Counted from the stretch's first letter, positions 1-5,813 are shown. The stretch: DNA of 5,872 nt from Pseudomonadota bacterium (GCA_025360685.1 JANYBR010000066.1:1-5872); one strand, 5' to 3'. Numbers and translations are program-made. The notes: generated by a model from the letters alone, not told the origin.

Positions 1-1305
1 GCCGCGTTCGCCGCGCCGGCTGCCGCCCAGGGACTGCTTCTGCTGCGCGACACCGAAACCGAGCGCGCTTTGCGCAGTTACGAGGACCCGCTGTTGAAGG
101 CCGGCGGCGTCGATCCGGCCGGCGTGAAGCTCTATCTCGTCAACGATCCGTCGGTGAACTCCTTCGTGGCCGAGGGACAGAACATGTTCATCCAGACGGG
201 CATGATCATGTTCGCGCACAACGCCAATGAGCTGAAAGGCGTCATGGCGCACGAGACCGGGCACATCGTCGCCGGTCACCTGTCGCGCGACACGCAGGCC
301 ATCGAGAAGGCGATGATCCCGATGCTGTTGTCGATGGTAATCGGCATTGCCGCAATCGCGGCCGGCGCCGGCCAAGCGGGCATGTTGATCCTTCTAGGTG
401 GCCAAGGCGTGGCCGAGGCTCAGCTGAACGCCTTCAGCCGCGTGCAGGAATCCACCGCCGACCAGATCGCGATCAAGCTGCTGGACAAGACGCACCAATC
501 CTCACGCGGCTTGCTCGCGACATTCGAGCGCCTCGCGGACGAGGAAGCGATGGCGTCGGATCGCATCGACCCGTACGCCGCCGACCATCCCGTAGGCCGC
601 GACCGCGTGGCACTTCTGGAAACGGAAGTCGACGCCTCGCCCTACAAGGACGTGCCGGAAGATCCGGCCGTCGAACATCAATATGAAATGCTTCAGGCAA
701 AGCTGGCAGGCTATATCGAGCCGATCCAAACGATCTTCAACCGCTATCCGCTGACCGATACGAGCAAGCCCGCCCGCTATGCGCGCGCCATGGCCTATTC
801 GCGCAAGCCTGATCTGCAAAAGGCCCTCACGGAGATCAACAGCCTGATCAAGGACGAGCCGGCCAATCCCTACTTCTACGAAGTTCTTGGCCAGATCTAT
901 GTCAGCATGGCCAAGCCGGTACTGGGTGTGGCCGCTTTCCAAAAGTGCGTGGACCTGATGCCCGACGCGCCGCAGCTTCGAGTCGGATTGGCGGCCGCGC
1001 AAATCGCGACCGAGAGACCCGACCTTGCGCAGCCGGCGCTCGCAAATCTGAAAATCGCATTGCAGCAGGAAGACGACGATTCCTTTGCCTGGTTCGAAGC
1101 GGCGCAGGCCTACAGCATGATGGGGAACGAACCGATGGCCGATCTGGCGACGGCCGAGCGCTACTACAATGTCGGCGCCATGCTGCCGGCGGCGCAATTT
1201 GCCATTCGTGCCCGCCACGGACTGTCGCAGGGTTCGCCCGACTGGCAGCGCGCCAACGACATCGTGGCGGTCGCCGTGCCCATGGCGCGCACGCCGCAGC
1301 ATTGA
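1..1305 (+). CDS. M48 family metalloprotease with C-terminal TPR region (BepA/YfgC-like), 5' partial
   Basis: Zinc endopeptidase expected to act in the periplasm on misassembled outer-membrane or envelope proteins, as BepA does; this role is inferred from the family. The reading frame is open from base 1, so the true start is upstream and 434 residues are visible. The first ten or so codons read as an Ala-rich stretch ending in AAAQG, which looks like the end of a cleaved signal peptide. The zinc site HETGH lies at visible residues 84-88 (bases 250-264). The third ligand is probably Glu150 in QESTAD (base 448). A hydrophobic segment follows the HExxH helix at about residues 107-137. His196 in DHPVGRDR may match the regulatory loop histidine of BepA. 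Residues of about 250-425 are alpha-helical and TPR-like (for example YFYEVLGQIYVSMAKP). A TTG at 70 is possible as a start but would discard the signal peptide remnant. It is followed after 16 bases by the DsbA-family gene, probably in one operon. Confidence 0.9.
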   Translation, partial: AAFAAPAAAQGLLLLRDTETERALRSYEDPLLKAGGVDPAGVKLYLVNDPSVNSFVAEGQNMFIQTGMIMFAHNANELKGVMAHETGHIVAGHLSRDTQAIEKAMIPMLLSMVIGIAAIAAGAGQAGMLILLGGQGVAEAQLNAFSRVQESTADQIAIKLLDKTHQSSRGLLATFERLADEEAMASDRIDPYAADHPVGRDRVALLETEVDASPYKDVPEDPAVEHQYEMLQAKLAGYIEPIQTIFNRYPLTDTSKPARYARAMAYSRKPDLQKALTEINSLIKDEPANPYFYEVLGQIYVSMAKPVLGVAAFQKCVDLMPDAPQLRVGLAAAQIATERPDLAQPALANLKIALQQEDDDSFAWFEAAQAYSMMGNEPMADLATAERYYNVGAMLPAAQFAIRARHGLSQGSPDWQRANDIVAVAVPMARTPQH

Positions 1306-1321
1306 TTGCGTCGAGACCGGC

Positions 1322-2080
1322 ATGAACGCTCCCTGGAAGATCGCCTTCGCTGGCATGGTTGGCGGCTCGGCACTGGCGCTGGCGCTGGTGTTCGGCGCGG
1401 CGGCATTCGGGCTGTTGCCGCAGAAGGCCGCGCTCAACGGAGACCAGCTGCACGCCTATCTGCTTGCCCATCCCGACCTGGTCGTGGAGATGCAGGTCAA
1501 GCTTCAGCAGAACGAGGACGAAGCCGCGCAGCGCGACCAACAGGCGGCCGTGCACAAGATCGACGCCAAGGCTTTCTTCGACCCGCGGATCGCGTTTGTC
1601 TTCGGCCCCGTCAACGCCAGGATCAGTTTCGTCGAACTGTTCGACTACAATTGCCCCTATTGCCGTGCGTCGGTGCCAGCGGTGAAGAAATTCTACGAGG
1701 CGCACAAGAACGACACGCGGTTCTCCTTCATCGAATTTCCCATCAAGGGACCAAATTCGGTCGTGGCGGCGCGCGCCAGCCTCGCCGCACGCAAGCAGCC
1801 GGACAAGTATCTCGCCTTCCATTTCGCCCTGATGAATGAAGACGCAGTGGTGACCGAGGATGTCGTCTTCGCGGATGCCGCCAGGGTCGGGCTCAACGTC
1901 GCCAAGCTGAGGGCCGACATGACGGATCCGAAGATCGACGAAGCGATCGAGCTGGCGCACAAGCTGGCAAAACGCGGCAAGATCGATGGCACCCCGACAT
2001 TCCTGATCAACGGACATCTGCGTCCGGGCGCCGTCGACGACAAGGATTTGAAGGACCTGGCGAAGGCCAAGCCGATCTGA
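1322..2080 (+). CDS. DsbA-family thiol:disulfide oxidoreductase with ScsC-like N-terminal region
   Basis: A 252-residue thioredoxin-fold protein expected to oxidise or isomerise disulfides in periplasmic proteins. A signal anchor or signal peptide spans about residues 7-31 (IAFAGMVGGSALALALVFG). Residues of about 38-85 are helical and charged, with YLLAHPDLVVEMQ, resembling the N-terminal region of ScsC-type DsbA proteins that can mediate oligomerisation. The active site is CPYC at Cys111 and Cys114 (bases 1652-1663) in FDYNCPYCRASVP. The cis-proline is Pro225 in GTPTFLING. The ATG at 1322 is chosen because it starts right before the membrane segment; an in-frame ATG at 1169 would overlap the protease by 137 bases. 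Only a weak GAG (1313-1315) serves as a ribosome binding site, so coupling to the upstream protease gene is plausible. The pairing of an envelope protease with a disulfide enzyme suggests a shared envelope quality-control job (inference). Whether it is an oxidase or an isomerase cannot be told from sequence. Confidence 0.92.
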   Translation: MNAPWKIAFAGMVGGSALALALVFGAAAFGLLPQKAALNGDQLHAYLLAHPDLVVEMQVKLQQNEDEAAQRDQQAAVHKIDAKAFFDPRIAFVFGPVNARISFVELFDYNCPYCRASVPAVKKFYEAHKNDTRFSFIEFPIKGPNSVVAARASLAARKQPDKYLAFHFALMNEDAVVTEDVVFADAARVGLNVAKLRADMTDPKIDEAIELAHKLAKRGKIDGTPTFLINGHLRPGAVDDKDLKDLAKAKPI

Positions 2081-2090
2081 CCGGCATTTT

Positions 2091-3089
2091 CTACGAGATC
2101 AGTCCGGTGACCGGACTCGACGGATCGGCGTAGGCCTTTTTCGGCATGCGGCCAGCAAGATAGGCAAGCCTTCCCGCCTCGACGGCCTGTTTCATCGCAG
2201 CCGCCATCTTCACCGGATCGCGCGCATGCGCGATGCCGGTGTTGGAGATCACCGCATCGCAGCCCAGTTCCATCGCCACCGTGGCGTCGGACGCTGTGCC
2301 GATGCCGGCGTCGACAATCACCGGCACCTTCGCATCCTCTAAGATCAAGCGGATATTGACCGTGCTCTGGATGCCCATGCCCGAGCCGATCGGCGAGGCG
2401 AGCGGCATGATCGCGGCGGCGCCCATGTCTTCGAGGCGCTTGGCCAGCAACGGATCGTCGCTGCAATAGACCATGACCTGAAAACCGTCCTTGATCAGCA
2501 TTTCGGTCGCACGCAGGGTTTCGAGCATGTCGGGATAGAGCAGCTTCTTCTCCCCGAGCACTTCGAGCTTGACCAATGTCCAACCGCCCGCCTCGCGCGC
2601 CAGGCGCAGCGTGCGCACCGCGTCCGCACCGGTAAAGCAGCCTGCAGTGTTCGGAAGGTAGGTGTATTTCTTCGGATCGATGAAATCGATCAGCTTGGGC
2701 TGGCTCGGATCGGTGAGATTGACGCGCCGAACGGCCACAGTGACGATCTCCGCCCCGCTCGCCTCGAGCGCACGCGCGTTCTCTTCATAGCTCTTGTATT
2801 TGCCCGTGCCGATGATGAGACGCGATTTGAAGGTCTTGCCGGCGATGACGAAGGGTCTGTCGAACGGCAGCCCGACCGGCGCGTTGCCGCCGCCGATGAA
2901 GTGCACGATTTCGTAGTGATCGCCTTCCACGACCTGCACCGCGGCGTAGGTCGAGCGCGGGACGATCTCGAGATTGCGCTCGACCGCGATCTTCTTCGGA
3001 TCGAGTCCGAGAAAGGTCAGCAACTCGTTCAAGGTCATGGCGCGGCCCAGATGCTTCGCCTCGCCGTTGATCGTCACGTTCAGGGTCAT
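2091..3089 (-). CDS. thiSG: Bifunctional sulfur carrier protein ThiS / thiazole synthase ThiG fusion
   Basis: Makes the thiazole phosphate moiety of thiamine in the cytoplasm from 1-deoxy-D-xylulose 5-phosphate, dehydroglycine and sulfur carried on ThiS. The 332-residue protein has a complete ThiS domain (1-68, beginning MTLNVTINGEAKHL and ending in the tail motif HFIGGG) joined directly to a complete ThiG barrel (about 75-332). The Schiff-base lysine is Lys174 in TLVKLEVLG, with Glu176 and Asp260 (VIVDAGIG); their spacing matches Lys96, Glu98 and Asp182 of Bacillus subtilis ThiG with a constant offset of 78. The ATG at 3089 is supported by GAGG eight bases upstream and by the ThiS-like N-terminus. 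A ThiS/ThiG fusion family is already recognised in annotation collections (bifunctional sulfur carrier/thiazole synthase). The gene stands alone here, without thiC, thiE, thiO or thiF, convergent to the DsbA-family gene. It is controlled by the TPP riboswitch in its leader. Confidence 0.95.
   Translation of the reverse strand: MTLNVTINGEAKHLGRAMTLNELLTFLGLDPKKIAVERNLEIVPRSTYAAVQVVEGDHYEIVHFIGGGNAPVGLPFDRPFVIAGKTFKSRLIIGTGKYKSYEENARALEASGAEIVTVAVRRVNLTDPSQPKLIDFIDPKKYTYLPNTAGCFTGADAVRTLRLAREAGGWTLVKLEVLGEKKLLYPDMLETLRATEMLIKDGFQVMVYCSDDPLLAKRLEDMGAAAIMPLASPIGSGMGIQSTVNIRLILEDAKVPVIVDAGIGTASDATVAMELGCDAVISNTGIAHARDPVKMAAAMKQAVEAGRLAYLAGRMPKKAYADPSSPVTGLIS
2101..2117. repeat. 17-bp perfect palindrome at the convergent gene ends
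   Basis: AGTCCGGTGACCGGACT reads the same on both strands apart from its central base. It can fold into an AGTCCG/CGGACT stem with a GTGAC loop. It sits in the last codons of thiSG (residues SPVTG), 20 bases past the stop of the DsbA-family gene. Neither strand has a T-tract after it, so it is not a classical intrinsic terminator. It could still act as a weak two-way end structure for the converging transcripts, or simply be codon coincidence. Confidence 0.4.
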
Positions 3090-3132
3090 GCCGTTCGCCT
3101 CGTCTCACAATTGCGAAGGGTGGCGGCGCGGC
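3090..3132 (-). promoter_or_regulatory. Probable expression platform of the TPP riboswitch (RBS-sequestering hairpin)
   Basis: In the leader RNA just after the riboswitch, GCCGCGCC (3125-3132) can pair with GGCGAACGGC (3090-3099). This gives GCCG/CGGC and CGCC/GGCG helices with an AA bulge, covering the RBS-to-ATG spacer and half of GAGG. A competing smaller hairpin, TTCGC/GCGAA around the RBS, is also possible. The GCGCC of the sequestering strand could instead pair with GGCGC in the 5' part of the aptamer, which would make the two states exclusive. No T-tract follows, so control of translation is more likely than transcription termination. This was worked out by eye; no folding energies were computed. 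Confidence 0.4.
3098..3101 (-). promoter_or_regulatory. Ribosome binding site of thiSG
   Basis: On the minus strand GAGG lies eight bases before the ATG at 3089. It supports that start and is the element a TPP-dependent leader would be expected to hide. Confidence 0.65.
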
Positions 3133-3136
3133 GGCC

Positions 3137-3221
3137 GTCCACTCCCTACGCCGGTATGAACCGGATCAGGTTCTAAGGGACTCGGCACGTGCCGATCTCA
3201 GCCAACTGGCGCCCCTGGGAC
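3137..3221 (-). ncRNA. TPP riboswitch (THI element)
   Basis: The leader of thiSG carries the conserved blocks of the thiamine pyrophosphate aptamer in order: GGGGCGCC with GGCTGAGA (P2 and the CTGAGA element at 3196-3201), a short P3 palindrome TCGGCACGTGCCGA (3182-3195), CCCTTAGAACCTGATCCGG, the P5 hairpin CCGG-TTCATA-CCGG, and GCGTAGGGA. P4 closes as TCCCT/AGGGA. P1 can form between GTCCCA and TGGAC with one bulged C. TPP binding is expected to lower thiSG expression. The 3' end of the aptamer is 47 bases from the ATG. Confidence 0.96.
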
Positions 3222-3227
3222 GGGCTG

Positions 3228-3255
3228 ATCGTGTCTCCCCGGTCACAGAAGTCAA
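3228..3255 (-). promoter_or_regulatory. Candidate promoter for the thiSG leader
   Basis: On the minus strand a good -35 box TTGACT (3250-3255) is followed after 16 bases by a weak -10 box CACGAT (3228-3233). This would start the transcript near 3221, exactly where the P1 stem of the riboswitch begins. The fit with the riboswitch start is the best support; the -10 match is poor. Confidence 0.4.
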
Positions 3256-3278
3256 TGAATTCAATGAAAATTGGGGTG

Positions 3279-3307
3279 TTTCCGTATCCGCCGCCTGCGA
3301 CTATAAG
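3279..3307 (+). promoter_or_regulatory. Candidate promoter for aroQ-accB-accC
   Basis: A strong -10-like TATAAG (3302-3307) lies 17 bases after a weak -35-like TTTCCG (3279-3284). A start near 3313-3315 would give a short leader before the TTG start at 3339. It is divergent from, and non-overlapping with, the thiSG promoter. The 249-base gap between the two genes therefore holds both promoters and the riboswitch. Confidence 0.4.
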
Positions 3308-3329
3308 GGGCGGAATCGAGCCCCTGCCC

Positions 3330-3333
3330 GGAG
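3330..3333 (+). promoter_or_regulatory. Ribosome binding site deciding the aroQ start
   Basis: GGAG lies five bases before the TTG at 3339. It selects that codon over the upstream in-frame ATGs at 3189, 3255 and 3264, which have no such site, and over the TTG at 3369. Confidence 0.6.
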
Positions 3334-3338
3334 TTCCC

Positions 3339-3809
3339 TTGGCCAAATCTGGCAAACAAAACAAGAGCTTGCCTATCTACGTCCTGAACGGACCGACGCT
3401 TAATCTGCTCGGTACGCGCGAGCCGGAGATCTATGGCCGCACCACCCTGCCCGAGATTCGCAACCTTGTGGCCGAGCGCGCCGACCGCCGCGGCTTCAAG
3501 ATCGTGTTCCGGCAATCCAACCATGAGGGCGATCTTATCGACTGGATCCAGGAAGCCCGCGTCAAAGGCTGCGGCGTCATCCTCAACGGCGCCGCCTACA
3601 CGCACACCTCGGTGGCGATCTACGATGCGCTCAAGACGCTCGACAAACCGATCATCGAGGTGCATTTGTCGAATCCGCACGCACGCGAGCCGTTCCGTCA
3701 CCGCTCCTATGTGAGCAAGGTTGCGACCGGTGTGATCTGCGGACTGGGCGCTCAGGGTTACCTCGCAGCGGTCGATGCGATGGCGTCCCTCGTCAAGGGT
3801 CAGTCATGA
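3339..3809 (+). CDS. aroQ: Type II 3-dehydroquinate dehydratase
   Basis: Catalyses dehydration of 3-dehydroquinate to 3-dehydroshikimate in the shikimate pathway, in the cytoplasm as a dodecamer (family knowledge). From the TTG at 3339 it is 156 residues, close to the usual 145-150. Motifs in order are YVLNGPTLNLLGTREPEIYG (14-33), ILNGAAYTHTS (81-91) and IEVHLSNPHAREPFRHRSY (106-124). Aligned with the Mycobacterium tuberculosis enzyme at a constant offset of 8, the active-site residues Arg27, Tyr32, Asn83, His89, Glu107, His109, Arg116 and Arg120 are all present. The residue matching Asn12 is Thr20 (codon ACG at 3396), where the family normally has Asn in NGPNLN. A second in-frame TTG at 3369 would give a shorter protein starting just before PIYVLNG and cannot be excluded. 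The stop overlaps the accB start by four bases (ATGA), so it leads the accBC operon. Confidence 0.95.
   Translation: MAKSGKQNKSLPIYVLNGPTLNLLGTREPEIYGRTTLPEIRNLVAERADRRGFKIVFRQSNHEGDLIDWIQEARVKGCGVILNGAAYTHTSVAIYDALKTLDKPIIEVHLSNPHAREPFRHRSYVSKVATGVICGLGAQGYLAAVDAMASLVKGQS
3795..3799 (+). promoter_or_regulatory. Ribosome binding site of accB
   Basis: AAGGG lies inside the end of aroQ, six bases before the ATG at 3806. It supports that start over the in-frame ATGs at 3812 and 3821. Confidence 0.6.
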
Positions 3810-4318
3810 ACATGAAAGACATGAAGTCGATCGGCGCGCGCCTGACCAGCGGACCGAGGGGCAAGCCGAATGAAAGCCTCATCGATCCCGACGCGATCCG
3901 CGCGCTCGCCGAGTTGCTCAAGGAAACCGGGCTGACCGAGATCGAGATCGAGCACAATGGCGCGCGCCTGCGCGTTTCCAATCAGTCGGGCGGTTCGGTT
4001 ACCGCCGCCGCACCGCCGCCGGCTGCGCCAAGCGCGGCTTCGGTCGCGGCGGCTGCCGAAGCGGCCAAGCCCAAGGGACCTCATCCCGGCGGCGTGCCAT
4101 CGCCGATGGTTGGAACCGTCTACGCTTCGCCCGAACCTGGCGCACCACCCTTCATCAAGGTCGGCCAGAGCGTGAAGGAAGGCGACACGCTTTTCGTCGT
4201 CGAGGCGATGAAGACCATGAATCCGATCCTGGCCTCGCGCAGCGGCATGGTGACGGAAATCTGCGTGACCGACGCCCAGCCTGTCGAGTTCGGCCAGATA
4301 CTCGTCATTATTAGCTGA
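3806..4318 (+). CDS. accB: Biotin carboxyl carrier protein of acetyl-CoA carboxylase
   Basis: Carries biotin between the carboxylase (AccC) and carboxyltransferase (AccA/AccD) sites of acetyl-CoA carboxylase, the entry to fatty acid synthesis. The 170-residue protein has a short polar N-terminal tail (1-25), a helical and strand region LIDPDAIRALAELLKETGL, and an Ala/Pro linker (about 64-92). A C-terminal biotinyl domain spans about 95-170. The biotinylated lysine is Lys136 in VVEAMKTMNP. The thumb loop characteristic of acetyl-CoA carboxylase carriers is visible as YASPEPGAPPFIKVG. The motif reads EAMKTMN rather than the EAMKMMN of Escherichia coli; Thr at this place is, to my knowledge, tolerated in alphaproteobacterial homologues. 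The gene overlaps aroQ by four bases and its own stop overlaps the accC start by one base, a normal accBC arrangement with translational coupling. Confidence 0.96.
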   Translation: MNMKDMKSIGARLTSGPRGKPNESLIDPDAIRALAELLKETGLTEIEIEHNGARLRVSNQSGGSVTAAAPPPAAPSAASVAAAAEAAKPKGPHPGGVPSPMVGTVYASPEPGAPPFIKVGQSVKEGDTLFVVEAMKTMNPILASRSGMVTEICVTDAQPVEFGQILVIIS

Positions 4319-5667
4319 TGTTCGAAAAAATTCTCATCGCGAATCGCGGCGAGATTGCCCTCCGCATCAACCGCGCGTGCAAGGAGATGGGCATCGCCAC
4401 GGTCGCCGTGCACTCGACCGCCGATGCCGACGCGATGCATGTGCGACTGGCGGATGAAAGCGTCTGCATCGGGCCGCCTTCGAGCGCGCAAAGCTATCTG
4501 AACATTCCGGCGATCATCGCGGCCTGCGAAATTACCGGCGCCGAAGCGATTCATCCCGGCTACGGGTTCCTGTCGGAAAACGCCAAATTCGCCGATATCG
4601 TGAAAGAGCACGGCATCACCTTCATCGGCCCGACGCCCGATCACATCCGCATGATGGGCGACAAGATCACGGCGATCCAAGCGGTGAAAGCCGTCGGCAT
4701 TCCCACCGTTCCGGGATCGGGCGGCGCGGTCGGCGACGGCGATGATGCCGTGCAAGCGGCCCGCAAGATCGGCTTTCCCGTGCTCATCAAGGCGACGGCC
4801 GGAGGCGGCGGCCGCGGCATGAAGGTGGCGCTGACCGAGGCGGACCTGCCGCTGGCGCTCTCCACCGCGCGCGCCGAAGCCAAAAGCGCCTTCGGCAACG
4901 ACCAGGTCTATATGGAAAAATACCTCCTGCGGCCGCGACACATCGAGATCCAGGTGCTGGCGGACTCGCAAGGCAACGTCATTCATCTTGGCGAGCGCGA
5001 TTGCTCCCTGCAGCGCCGCCATCAGAAGGTGTGGGAGGAAGCCGGCTCACCGGCCCTCAACGCCGTCCAGCGCGACGAGATCGGCGGCATCGTCACGCGC
5101 GCCCTGTCCAGGCTCGGCTATCTCGGCGCCGGCACGATCGAGTTCCTCTACGAGGACGGCCAGTTCTACTTCATCGAGATGAACACGCGCCTGCAGGTCG
5201 AGCATCCGGTGACCGAAGCGCTGACCGGCATCGACATCGTGCGCGAGCAGATTCGCATCGCGGCGGGCGGCGCGCTGGAGTTGAAGCAGGAGGACGTGAC
5301 GTTCTCCGGCCACGCCATCGAGTGCCGCATCAATGCGGAAAACGCCTTCACCTTTCAGCCCTCGCCCGGCACGATCACACAGTTCCATACGCCGGGCGGA
5401 CTCGGCGTGCGCTTCGACTCGGCGATCTACGCCGGCTATCGCATTCCGCCCTATTACGACAGCCTCGCGGGCAAGCTCATCGTGCATGCGCGCAATCGCA
5501 ACGAGTGCCTGCTGCGCCTGCGCCGGGCGCTCGACGAGCTGGTGGTCGGCGGGATCGACACGACAATCCCGCTCTTCCAGCAACTGGTTCGCGAAAAGGA
5601 CATCATCGACGGCGAGTACTCGATCCATTGGCTGGAACAGTGGCTGGTGAAGCAGAAGCACGCCTAA
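4318..5667 (+). CDS. accC: Biotin carboxylase subunit of acetyl-CoA carboxylase
   Basis: Uses ATP and bicarbonate to carboxylate the biotin on AccB. The 449 residues match the length of the E. coli enzyme. An N-terminal domain begins MFEKILIANRGEIALRI. The ATP-grasp domain carries the glycine-rich loop GGGGRGM (162-168). Lys116, Lys158, His208, Lys237, Glu275, Glu287, Arg291 and Arg337 align with Lys116, Lys159, His209, Lys238, Glu276, Glu288, Arg292 and Arg338 of E. coli, so the active site is intact. Biotin-carboxylase signatures EAIHPGYGFLSEN (76-88) and EMNTRLQVEHPVTE (287-300) are present. The ATG at 4318 shares its A with the accB stop (TGATG), and no Shine-Dalgarno sequence is visible in front of it. 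Translation is therefore probably coupled to accB. No gene follows in the window; REP-like repeats begin shortly after the stop. Confidence 0.97.
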   Translation: MFEKILIANRGEIALRINRACKEMGIATVAVHSTADADAMHVRLADESVCIGPPSSAQSYLNIPAIIAACEITGAEAIHPGYGFLSENAKFADIVKEHGITFIGPTPDHIRMMGDKITAIQAVKAVGIPTVPGSGGAVGDGDDAVQAARKIGFPVLIKATAGGGGRGMKVALTEADLPLALSTARAEAKSAFGNDQVYMEKYLLRPRHIEIQVLADSQGNVIHLGERDCSLQRRHQKVWEEAGSPALNAVQRDEIGGIVTRALSRLGYLGAGTIEFLYEDGQFYFIEMNTRLQVEHPVTEALTGIDIVREQIRIAAGGALELKQEDVTFSGHAIECRINAENAFTFQPSPGTITQFHTPGGLGVRFDSAIYAGYRIPPYYDSLAGKLIVHARNRNECLLRLRRALDELVVGGIDTTIPLFQQLVREKDIIDGEYSIHWLEQWLVKQKHA

Positions 5668-5682
5668 GCATGCCCCCTTGAC

Positions 5683-5700
5683 CGTCATGGTCGGGCTTGT
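5683..5700 (+). repeat. Decayed REP-like half element
   Basis: CGTCATGGTCGGGCTTGT resembles the left arm of palindromic repeats common between rhizobial genes, in which the right arm would mirror it as a pairing partner. Here the bases that follow (GCGCCTCCCATCGATC) no longer pair well, so only half of the element survives. The family assignment rests on general recognition only. Confidence 0.4.
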
Positions 5701-5727
5701 GCGCCTCCCATCGATCACATTCCCCAT

Positions 5728-5779
5728 CGTCATCACCCGGTCCGCAGCGAAGCGAAGGATCCGGGTGACCCATAATGAC
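5728..5779 (+). repeat. REP-like hairpin unit 1 (inverted pair, left copy)
   Basis: The unit runs from CGTCATCACCCGG to CCGGGTGACCCATAATGAC. Its core is a stem TCACCCGG (5733-5740) with CCGGGTGA (5761-5768), extended by TCC/GGA across a bulged T. The loop is GCAGCGAAGCGAA. It is 52 bases long and lies outside any gene, about 60 bases past the accC stop. It may end or protect the 3' end of the aroQ-accB-accC transcript. There is no T-tract, so it is not a standard intrinsic terminator. Confidence 0.8.
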
Positions 5780-5813
5780 TGTCAAAGAAACATCGTCACC
5801 TGTCATTATGGGT
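5768..5813. repeat. 12-bp perfect inverted repeat joining the two REP-like units
   Basis: ACCCATAATGAC (5768-5779) and GTCATTATGGGT (5802-5813) are exact reverse complements, separated by 22 bases (5780-5801). They are the inner ends of the two inverted units. Together they could form a long central stem flanked by the two unit hairpins, a cruciform-like or clover-like RNA fold. Confidence 0.85.

Noticed and set aside
448..462. Possible loss of a protease zinc ligand because the motif reads ESTAD and not the more usual E-x-E-A-D
   Set aside because: The Glu and Asp spacing ExxxD is kept, and the first Glu is available as the third ligand, so the enzyme is probably active.
1169..1321. Longer N-terminus for the DsbA-family protein from the ATG at 1169
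   Set aside because: It would overlap 137 bases of the protease gene, and the added residues look like out-of-frame coding (Arg- and Pro-rich). The ATG at 1322 starts just before the membrane segment.
502..2017. Long antisense open frames opposite the protease and DsbA-family genes
   Set aside because: They are rich in Arg, Ala and Gly, match nothing recognisable, and lie opposite genes with clear family motifs; long shadow frames are common at high G+C.
3182..3195. Palindrome TCGGCACGTGCCGA as a protein operator
   Set aside because: It falls exactly at the P3 stem of the TPP riboswitch, which explains it fully.
3189..3338. Longer AroQ from the ATG at 3189, or starts at 3255 or 3264
   Set aside because: The added residues have no match to the family, read through the antisense riboswitch and the candidate promoters, and lack a ribosome binding site.
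4120..5022. 300-residue antisense open frame opposite accB and accC
   Set aside because: It is a shadow of two strongly conserved genes with intact active sites, and shows no domain of its own.
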